DNA of 64,000 nt from COMBO-56-21 sp963705355. Lineage in GTDB: Archaea; Thermoplasmatota; Thermoplasmata; UBA10834. Below the pieces are notes generated by a model, which saw only the letters and a program-made list of their open reading frames with translations, was not told the origin of the DNA and searched no databases. Below are positions 58,382-64,000 of the stretch, in pieces. Positions within the stretch are counted from its first letter, which is position 1, and each line of letters opens with the position of its first letter. The translations under genes were made by a program, and so were the position numbers. The stretch spans positions 1 to 64,000 of the forward strand of contig OY970070.1 in assembly GCA_963705355.1 (NCBI GenBank), in the 5' to 3' direction.

Positions 58382-58900
58382 TCACCACTTCTCCCTGTGC
58401 ACTAAGTCCTCGATCGGGAGTCTCTTCCTTCCGATTCCTTTCTCGGTCGGATAACCTATCGGTAGAATGGCCACTGGTCTGGCATGAGGCGGCAGATCGA
58501 GAGCCTGGGATGCCTTCTTCTCGTCGAACGCCCCGACCCAGACGCTTCCAATCCCTTTGCTGACGAGAAACAGCATCATGTTCTCGATCGAGGCTGCGAC
58601 GTCTTGGAGGCAATAGAGTGTTCTCCCTCTTTCACCATAGTGCTTGATCCGCTCAAGATCAGCGCAGCACACTATGACAACAGGTGCGGTCCTAACGAAA
58701 TCCTGGCCATATGCAGCCTCCATCAGAGCCCTCTTCGTGTGAGCGTTCTTGACGACTACGAAATCCCTTGCCTGAAGGTTGCCAGCAGAGGGCGCGAGAT
58801 TCCCCATCCGGAGGGCCTCGTCGACGACGGAATCCTCCAGAGGGTCTGCCTTGAACACTCTGATGCTTCTCCTCGCTTCGAGGCATTCGTTGACTTCCAT
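58382..58900 (-). CDS. Nitroreductase-family flavoprotein
   Basis: FMN-dependent oxidoreductase of 172 residues. Signatures: ARRSIRVFKADPLEDSVVD, LAPSAGNLQARDFVVV (FMN phosphate binding), DVAASIENMMLFLVSKGIGSVWVGAF and IGYPTEK. It is a short single-domain type. Start MEVNECLEARRS at 58898-58900; a frame nine codons longer is possible. Substrate unknown. Confidence 0.9.
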   Translation of the reverse strand: MEVNECLEARRSIRVFKADPLEDSVVDEALRMGNLAPSAGNLQARDFVVVKNAHTKRALMEAAYGQDFVRTAPVVIVCCADLERIKHYGERGRTLYCLQDVAASIENMMLFLVSKGIGSVWVGAFDEKKASQALDLPPHARPVAILPIGYPTEKGIGRKRLPIEDLVHREKW

Positions 58901-59015
58901 TCGACTCGCCTCCTCGGAGACATGCACGCCAACTTCTAAGTAAGTTGCGAGAGGCCTGTCTGGCTCTCAGCTCAATTCGCGTTTTTCGGTACAATGCCCC
59001 TGTCGTCCCCTAAAC

Positions 59016-59046
59016 GCCCGCCGCGAGGCGGGCCCCTTCCCCTTTT
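59016..59046 (+). terminator. GC hairpin with GNRA loop and T-run
   Basis: GCCCGCC (59016-59022), loop GCGA, GGCGGGC (59027-59033), then CCCTTCCCCTTTTT. It has the form of an intrinsic terminator reading rightwards, yet no plus-strand gene ends before it. It stands at the change from core chromosome to the accessory segment. Confidence 0.45.
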
Positions 59047-59093
59047 TCTAGGATCTCGGCATCCTCTCGGGCTCCTCAAGAGGGTTAGAGGGT

Positions 59094-59456
59094 TCATTCG
59101 ATGCGCTCGTTGAGATCGATGCCCGCTGCTCTTGCGAGTGCCTTGATGACGTCGGGCATGATTATCTCGCCGCCGGCGTTCTCATAGCACGCATCCTCTA
59201 AGAGCTTCTTCGGGTCGGTCCCCGTCCACGCCTCATGGGAATTCTTCTCCCCTCCCAAGACCGTGCGGTATGTGTGCGCCAGGACGAAGATCCCCTCCTT
59301 TGTCCTGTAGAACGTGTACCTATCCCAACGCGTCCGTTCTGGCCCGAAAAATGGGCTGCAGGTACCCACGCACGCGAGCTCAATCCCCTCAAAGCGGAGA
59401 TCGGGCAAGCCGTCTCGTTCAACAACATGCTCACTAATCTGTCCTGTCTCGCTCAT
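59094..59456 (-). CDS. Accessory protein of unknown family, copy A
   Basis: A 120-residue soluble protein. It contains RWDRYTFYRTKEGIFVLAHTY, then HEAWTGTDPKKLLEDACYE and a C-terminal helix ALARAAGIDLNERIE. The copy at 61066-61452 has the same layout and ends QLHETIE. A loose likeness to the EXLDI-type proteins (GxLLAE then yrTkxGxxv) is noted without confidence. GGAGAG lies 5 bases before the ATG. Probably carried by the mobile element. Confidence 0.65.
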   Translation of the reverse strand: MSETGQISEHVVERDGLPDLRFEGIELACVGTCSPFFGPERTRWDRYTFYRTKEGIFVLAHTYRTVLGGEKNSHEAWTGTDPKKLLEDACYENAGGEIIMPDVIKALARAAGIDLNERIE

Positions 59457-59703
59457 CTAATCTCTCCTGTCTCGACTCAACTCGCCAGCAGCTTAGGGCT
59501 GCCAGCGGTGAATGGATGCGGGGGTGTACCCTTAAGCCTTTCCGTCCAGCTATCACGATTCACCCTGGATGAGGCGCTCGAAAAAGGTATTTGCAGAGCT
59601 GCTGGCAACACCTCTGATGTTTCCCCGCGAGAGGAGGGGGGACACTATCCCCCGCAAGTACTACATGCCCGCGGATCCATCCCCTGCATGACGAGAGGCT
59701 ACA

Positions 59704-60294
59704 ATGAGATCGCACTCCTCGAGTGTTCCGAGACCGGCGACCGAAGCCGCCGCCGGCCGAGCACGCACAGGCGCATGTCAATCAAAGAGCCCGTCCGTCG
59801 TGACGGGCGAGCCAAGGGGAGCTCAACCGCGCAGGGGTCGCACGGAGCTCAAGAGCGGCTGGGTGTCCAGGCGCGTGTCCCCGAGCTCCCCGCTCAGAGC
59901 CCGTCGCAAGTGCGGACGGCCGTCCGTCCTGCGCGTGCGCCTGCTGAACATGCTGAGGGATCGCCCCGGCTACACATCCGATCTCGCGTCGCGGGCGGGC
60001 ACCTCGCTCTTCTGGACGCGTGAGGTCCTCAAGCAGCTCGAGGCACATGGGCTCGTGAGATCGTGGACATACGCGCTCGCAGATCGCGGAGGGCGATGTC
60101 TGACCGTGCATGCATGGCGGCTCACCACGGGAGAAGAGCGACGTCATGGGAAGGAAGATTTGAATGCCACCGCTCATGCTTCCGCCCTCTTGTCCAAGAT
60201 GCTGCGCGGCCGGTTGAGTAGGGTCGAGCGGCAGAACGAGATTCTCGTGCAGGACGCGCAGAGGGATCGCGAGGCTCGACTCAGCTCATCATGA
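59704..60294 (+). CDS. Winged-helix DNA-binding protein
   Basis: A 196-residue protein. The first 70 residues are basic, low-complexity. Residues 76-135 form a winged helix: RVRLLNMLRDRPGYTSDLASRAGTS, then REVLKQLEAHGLVRSW and GRCLTVHAWRLT, typical of archaeal transcription regulators. The end is a charged helix. Start ATG 59704 is uncertain since internal starts would also leave the domain intact. Codon bias supports the part from about 59920 on best. Confidence 0.55.
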   Translation: MRSHSSSVPRPATEAAAGRARTGACQSKSPSVVTGEPRGAQPRRGRTELKSGWVSRRVSPSSPLRARRKCGRPSVLRVRLLNMLRDRPGYTSDLASRAGTSLFWTREVLKQLEAHGLVRSWTYALADRGGRCLTVHAWRLTTGEERRHGKEDLNATAHASALLSKMLRGRLSRVERQNEILVQDAQRDREARLSSS

Positions 60295-60725
60295 GAAGAT
60301 GCTGGACAGCGCGCTCAAAGCCCTCGAGATCCTCAGGAGGGCGAGGCCATCTCCTCCGCGGAGACCGCGGTCCCGAAGGCTCCCCCCACACTCCTTTGAA
60401 ATTGCTCGGCATCGTTCGGCACCGTACCGAAAAATTCCAAGCCAGTCCCCCCCTGGGCACCGTGCCTCCTCTGGACGGACCCCTCGGATTTGCCGGTACT
60501 CAAGCGTGGCGGCGCCGGCATCTGGCCGAGACGACGCTGGTACCGTCATGTGAAGGGTTTTCCGGCGTACTAGCATGTCCAGCGTCGGGCCCAGGGGAGG
60601 GAGTTGTCAGCCAGCCTCTCCGTGCTCCGCAGGCCACACTGCGCGCTCAGTCGGTCGAGGGGCTGAGGCTGAGGGCTCTGTCAGCCTCATCCACGCGAGC
60701 AGGCACGCGCGCTCAGGAGATCTCA

Positions 60726-61001
60726 GTGCCGCTGCAGTGCCGAGCTCCTCCTCCGTCCCGAGCAGGTGCGACACACACCCACGGCCACACCCCCGAGGCC
60801 GGCGAGCTCGCGGACCGCCTGCCATCGCTGAGTCATACTGAGGCCGAGCTCGCGCTGCTCCCGCAGATCGTCGTGGTCGAGATCCTCTGGCGCTCGAGCG
60901 TACAGACCACGAAGGATTGCAAGGCCTTTAGGGACGGGCGCGTGAAAGCCTTTGCAGAGACCTGCAGGTGCAGCCTCCTCGCGACGGATCTCCTCAAATG
61001 A
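60726..61001 (+). CDS. Small unknown protein of the accessory segment
   Basis: A 91-residue frame starting GTG 60726 with CAGGAG 7 bases ahead. The second half (AELALLPQIVVVEILWRSS and DGRVKAFAETC) has strong third-position G/C bias and looks coded; the first half is low-complexity and less certain. Five cysteines lie in it (CDxxx-type spacing absent). The frame continues open upstream to 60291, which might be a longer version. Function unknown. The stretch 60295-60725 holds no gene I can support. Confidence 0.35.
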   Translation: MPLQCRAPPPSRAGATHTHGHTPEAGELADRLPSLSHTEAELALLPQIVVVEILWRSSVQTTKDCKAFRDGRVKAFAETCRCSLLATDLLK

Positions 61002-61065
61002 GAGCTCACAAGAATAGAGAGGGAGGAATAAAAGAGGTGCTGGCAGCCGCCCTCACACGAGAGAA

Positions 61066-61452
61066 TTACTCGATTGTCTCGTGGAGCTGCACACCGCAGG
61101 CTTCGGCGAGGCGCTTGAGCGCGCTTGGGTATATTTTCCGCTTGCCCTCCGCGTCATCAGGATCGGCGTAAGCAGCCGCATCCAGCAGCGCTACCAGATC
61201 GACCCCGACCCAGGCCTCATATGCGTTGCGCTCGCCCTGCCGCTGTGTGTGGTAGACATGCTCGAGGACATGATTCCCACCCTTCGTCTCGTAGACGGTG
61301 TACTCGTCCCAGCGCTTCGACTCGTCGCCGACGTCCCGATGGGAGCTCTCCTTCGCCAGGAGGCGGCCCGTAAACACCAGGTCGCGCTTCCCGTCGCGCC
61401 TCACGACTATCTCTTTCGATGCCTGTCTACTCTGCCTGCCTGTCCCGCTCAT
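61066..61452 (-). CDS. Accessory protein of unknown family, copy B
   Basis: A 128-residue paralogue of 59094-59456: RWDEYTVYETKGGNHVLEHVY, then YEAWVGVDLVALLDAAAY and KRLAEACGVQLHETIE. The N-terminus DLVFTGRLLAKESSH matches DLRFEGIELACVGT of copy A less well. The two copies share overall order and spacing but have diverged, so the duplication is old. Function unknown; location suggests carriage by the mobile element. Confidence 0.65.
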   Translation of the reverse strand: MSGTGRQSRQASKEIVVRRDGKRDLVFTGRLLAKESSHRDVGDESKRWDEYTVYETKGGNHVLEHVYHTQRQGERNAYEAWVGVDLVALLDAAAYADPDDAEGKRKIYPSALKRLAEACGVQLHETIE

Positions 61453-61693
61453 CTATCTCACACACTTCCAGAAGGTGCATCGCGCACCCCCGAGGGGTGG
61501 AGGTGGGTGGGTGTTCTTATGCCCTTCGACACACCCTAGCAGATTTCCCCTGGTCCCGGGCCTCGAGCCAGCGCCTTGTCCTCGCCGAGGACCTGCTCGA
61601 CAAGCTACAAGAGAAGACCTTCGAGGCGCTCATTCGCAAGCTCCATCTTCTCGAGGCGAGCCCTCATGCGGACCGCGAGCTCCTCTCTCTGAG

Positions 61694-62461
61694 TCAGCGG
61701 TGCAGACTCATCTGCTTCTGACGAGTAGCTGCCCGCTCTGCCTTCTCGCGCTCCGCGATCTTCTGCGGCTTCTTCGCATCGCGACCGCCGCTGGCAAACC
61801 TAACCTCTGCACGCGATGCTGCCGAGGTCCTCGGCGCCGGCGAGCTCGGGGGCGTAGGTGTGGGTGCGGCTGCCGTCCTCTCGAGGCATCTCTGGAAGAT
61901 CTCCAAAGCCCTCGGGGCTGCAGGCCTGCGGTTCAGGACGGCGAGGAGAAGCGTGTCATCTGTGAGCTCCTCCAAGTATCCTGCATGTCCCATGAACCAA
62001 TGAATCGCATCCTCGTCTGTCTTTACTTCGAGAGCCCTCTGCAGGAGCGAGGCGAACACCCACCCTCGCATGCGGAAGAGACACAAGAGCAGGCCTGCGA
62101 GGTCCTCCGCTTGTCGGTCGATAGGCGCATCTTCCGGAAGGAGCTCCTGGGTAATGCAGCTGCGGATCTGTTCAAGGATTCGGCGGAAGCGCTCGTTGGC
62201 CTTCCGCTGTTGTAGGGGCACATAGACGTACTCGCCCCTCCAGCCCCGTCCTCCTCCGGTCGGGGCCCTTCGGAGAAGTCCCTGATTCACGAGGTCATCG
62301 AGCGCTCTCTCCATCGTATGCCGAGACATGCCCTTTCTTTTCAGTCCATCCCAGACCTTGCCGTGGCTCGCTCGGCCGCCGAGATGCCGCACAATGAGGA
62401 GGATCCTGCGCTCCCGATTGTCCAACTCTGGCCTATGTGTAGTCCCTGGATGCTTGTTCAT
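61694..62461 (-). CDS. Winged-helix regulator of the accessory segment
   Basis: A 255-residue protein. An N-terminal winged helix (residues 15-80: ERRILLIVRHLGGRASHGKV, MSRHTMERALDDLVNQGLLRR, then a wing ending GEYVYVPL) is followed by a helical region (90-190) and a Pro/Ala-rich, basic tail. It starts at ATG 62459-62461, 9 bases from the palindrome at 62471-62489, and may control its own divergent promoter. The stretch 61453-61693 has no gene I can support. Confidence 0.65.
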   Translation of the reverse strand: MNKHPGTTHRPELDNRERRILLIVRHLGGRASHGKVWDGLKRKGMSRHTMERALDDLVNQGLLRRAPTGGGRGWRGEYVYVPLQQRKANERFRRILEQIRSCITQELLPEDAPIDRQAEDLAGLLLCLFRMRGWVFASLLQRALEVKTDEDAIHWFMGHAGYLEELTDDTLLLAVLNRRPAAPRALEIFQRCLERTAAAPTPTPPSSPAPRTSAASRAEVRFASGGRDAKKPQKIAEREKAERAATRQKQMSLHR

Positions 62462-62470
62462 GATTACCCT

Positions 62471-62501
62471 TAGGGCAGATATTGCCCTATTGGTATATAC
62501 C
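62471..62501. promoter_or_regulatory. Divergent promoter: operator-like palindrome and symmetric TATA
   Basis: TAGGGCA-GATAT-TGCCCTA (62471-62489) is a perfect 7-bp inverted repeat. Two bases further, GGTATATACC (62492-62501) is a perfect palindrome that reads as a TATA box on both strands. Leftward it predicts a start near 62468, giving a nearly leaderless winged-helix mRNA whose initiation zone is covered by the operator; rightward it predicts a start near 62525. Confidence 0.6.
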
Positions 62502-62802
62502 TTCTCACATAGGAGGTAAGAGAACGGTCAAGAAAGTCGAAAGGCGGATTGTGGCCATCAGCCGTGCCTTCCTCGTCTCTCTCCCGATCGAGTTCCTTCG
62601 GGAGCACGGGCTTGGGAAGGGAAGCGTGGTCACTCTTTACTACAACGGAGACGTGGTCATCGAGGCGGGCTCGGGAGAGCCTGTCGATACGAGCCGGCGA
62701 AGAAGCAGCCACGGGCTCGAGACGGGAAGACAGCGGCCGGCCGTTGAGAGGAAAACAGAGCGATCTCGTGCATCCCAGGCGGTGGTAGAGCAGAGGCGAT
62801 GA
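62482..62802 (+). CDS. AbrB/MazE-type DNA-binding protein
   Basis: About 90-106 residues. The N-terminal swapped-hairpin domain is clear: KKVERRIVAISRAFLVSLPIE, then LREHGLGKGSVVTLYYNGDVVIEA. The rest is charged and disordered. The start is unclear: TTG 62482 lies within the palindrome and upstream of the TATA box; the good ribosome site GGAGGT (62512-62517) points to about 62524, where codons are ACG and GTC; the first GTG after it is inside the domain. It heads the operon with the zinc-ribbon and ATPase genes. Confidence 0.65.
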   Translation: MPYWYIPSHIGGKRTVKKVERRIVAISRAFLVSLPIEFLREHGLGKGSVVTLYYNGDVVIEAGSGEPVDTSRRRSSHGLETGRQRPAVERKTERSRASQAVVEQRR

Positions 62803-62805
62803 GAC

Positions 62806-63075
62806 ATGAGAACAGAAAGAGGGGCACGGTGCCTGGATGGGGGTCCAGACGCCGGCAAGCCAAGATCTCAGAACGTACCACTTATTGGATGCTCAATACT
62901 TAGAGATTCCTCTGCTAGGCCGGCGAGATCTTGCGAGCGCTGTCATCGTGGACCTGCGGAGCTGCTCGTGGTTGGGGAGAGGGAAGGCATGGCCGTGCGG
63001 ATCTGTCGCAGCTGCCGTGAGACGAGACTTTTCCCTATGTCCCTCGCGCCCCGCTCTCGGAGGCGGAGATCGTGA
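62806..63075 (+). CDS. Small zinc-ribbon protein
   Basis: An 89-residue protein with one zinc-ribbon-like motif, CERCHRGPAELLVV then VRICRSC (CxxC-x22-CxxC), in its second half; both ends are Arg-rich. The ATG lies 3 bases after the AbrB-type gene stop and its own TGA overlaps the GTG of the ATPase gene, so all three are coupled. Function unknown, perhaps nucleic-acid binding in replication of the element. Confidence 0.5.
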   Translation: MRTERGARCLDGGPDAGKPRSQNVPLIGCSILRDSSARPARSCERCHRGPAELLVVGEREGMAVRICRSCRETRLFPMSLAPRSRRRRS

Positions 63076-64000
63076 GTGTCAGGAAGGGCAAGGGCGCTGG
63101 TTCAAACGAGAGCGCAGGAGCGGCGAAGGCGAGAACGAAGGGCCCGACGGCCCAGGAGTTCAAGCAAGAGCTGCCGGTAGTGAAGAAGGCCAAGCCAAAG
63201 GCGCGCCCTGCACAAATTGAGAGAGCGCTGCGCTATCTCCTCGAGCACATCGAGGACCGTACCTCGGCCGACAAGGATGAGAGGGGCGCCTGGAATGAAA
63301 CCTACTCGCAGTTCCAGGATCATGCTCCAGGCTCAACGCTTGCGCGGTTCGAGGGGCTGCAGCAGGACAAAGAGTGGATACACGCTGGAAGGCCGGTCGA
63401 TCCCGCCTTGCGATGGATCCTCCAGGGGAAGGACTTCGCCTTCAAGTCCGAGGATCGTGTCCGCCCGGGTGAGTCGGAGGCGGAAGAGCGCGCATCGCGG
63501 TTAGATCTCAAAGGCGCGGTCGATGCCCTCTCGAGCCTCGTGAAGTTCCCCGAACCGCAGGATGCGTATATCGTCTTCCTGTGGTGCGCACAGGCAAGGG
63601 TCTACGATTTGCTCCCAGCGTGCTGCCACATAGCGTTTTCCGGCCCCCCTTCCTCAGGGAAAACAACGGCCCTCAAGAGCGTCCTCGCGATCGTGAATGG
63701 GGAGTTCATCTCGGATGCAAGCGAGGCCTATGTTGCCCGCATCCTTGACGAAGGGCGGATCCTGGGCTTCGATGAAGTGGATGAGCAGCTGTGGGCCCAC
63801 AAAGATGGGATGCTCGAGTCCATCCTGAGGCAGGCCACGGACCCGAAGGCCAAGCGGAGGATCCTCGAGCCGATCGGGGAGGGGGAGTGGAGCCCGCGAG
63901 ATCTCGAGCTCTACCGACCCTGCGCCTTCACCTACACCTCCGAGATCGAGCGCGCCCTCACGACGCGGACGCTGCTCATGCGCCTCCAGCCGGATGCGGA
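63072..64000 (+). CDS. P-loop ATPase of plasmid/virus type (partial, runs off window)
   Basis: At least 309 residues, open to the window end with no stop. GTG 63072-63074 overlaps the zinc-ribbon stop (GTGA). After a basic, Ala-rich N-terminus (1-40) and a helical domain, a Walker A motif GPPSSGKTTALK (Lys197) and Walker B ILGFDEVDE (Asp234, Glu235) are visible, followed by a likely sensor region around YTSEIERALTTRTLLMRL with arginines. The arrangement resembles replication helicase or primase-associated ATPases of mobile elements. The family cannot be named from the visible part. Confidence 0.75.
   Translation, partial: MSVRKGKGAGSNESAGAAKARTKGPTAQEFKQELPVVKKAKPKARPAQIERALRYLLEHIEDRTSADKDERGAWNETYSQFQDHAPGSTLARFEGLQQDKEWIHAGRPVDPALRWILQGKDFAFKSEDRVRPGESEAEERASRLDLKGAVDALSSLVKFPEPQDAYIVFLWCAQARVYDLLPACCHIAFSGPPSSGKTTALKSVLAIVNGEFISDASEAYVARILDEGRILGFDEVDEQLWAHKDGMLESILRQATDPKAKRRILEPIGEGEWSPRDLELYRPCAFTYTSEIERALTTRTLLMRLQPDA

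Noticed and set aside
58949..59093. Search for an attachment-site duplicate of tRNA-Gln or tRNA-Ser 3' ends
   Set aside because: No second copy of either tRNA 3' end was found in the window, so no att site is annotated.
60299..60553. 84-residue plus-strand frame beginning MLDSALKALEILRR
   Set aside because: The first 15 residues look coded and follow the winged-helix gene closely, but the rest is Arg/Pro/Ser-rich low complexity; not enough support for a gene.
61419..61721. 100-residue plus-strand frame with a helical C-terminal half
   Set aside because: The last 45 residues have coding-like bias, yet the opposite strand there also gives a helical peptide, and no start or ribosome site fits either; left undecided.

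Overview
This window is archaeal chromosome, most likely from a mesophilic, fairly GC-rich relative of the Thermoplasmata (Thermoplasmatota). The evidence is a lone archaeal 16S rRNA gene with no 23S beside it, TATA-type promoters placed about 25 bases before many leaderless start codons, aIF2-beta with a TRAM tail, an archaeosine-pathway radical SAM enzyme, the archaeal exosome/proteasome superoperon, and two divergent ftsZ genes. The lineage is inferred from these features, not from an rRNA comparison.

Layout. 1-6.3 kb: ribosomal operon on the minus strand, transcribed L3-L4-L23-L2-S19-L22-S3-L29-aIF1-Rnp1-S17 (S17 cut by the window edge), behind a structured leader of about 190 bases. 6.3-10 kb: a DUF5611-like protein, RaSEA, a small histone-fold protein, tyrosyl-tRNA synthetase and a DHH phosphoesterase. 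10-16.7 kb (minus): RNase P Rnp2 and ftsZ, then proteasome alpha, SBDS, exosome Rrp4/Rrp41/Rrp42, L37Ae, RpoP, Pcc1 and prefoldin beta. 17-36 kb is housekeeping: a second ftsZ, a large zinc-ribbon/RING-like protein, DUF2148, three metallophosphoesterases, Nnr, DUF211, SRP19, TldD/TldE, S8e, a presenilin-type protease, a PhzF homologue, aIF2-beta, a 1230-residue PAS/GAF histidine kinase and CTP synthase. 35.7-40.2 kb (minus): a group 3b [NiFe]-hydrogenase operon, hydB-hydG-hydD-hydA plus its maturation protease.

40-58 kb: a surface-anchored kelch protein, the isolated 16S gene flanked by a 16-bp processing stem, an intron-bearing tRNA-Ser(GCT), a decayed pilin-like gene, and a striking surface/transport cluster. 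That cluster holds a PKD-repeat membrane protein, a DppB-like permease, a DppC-like permease with an extracellular PKD domain fused to it, and a 1397-residue dipeptide-binding protein carrying about eight PKD-like domains and a PEF-CTERM-like anchor. It has no ATPase gene in the window. Downstream lies a family of three small related proteins of unknown function, two with the same promoter core, then a CDKAL1-type methylthiotransferase, a DMT transporter, tRNA-Gln, a small membrane protein and a nitroreductase.

59-64 kb: an accessory, probably plasmid- or virus-derived segment, richer in GC. It carries two paralogues of an unknown family, two winged-helix proteins, an AbrB-type regulator, a small zinc-ribbon protein and the start of a P-loop ATPase that runs off the end. 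A divergent regulatory region at 62.47-62.50 kb combines a 19-bp operator-like palindrome with a perfectly symmetric TATA element. No integrase, att duplication, insertion sequence or CRISPR array was seen.
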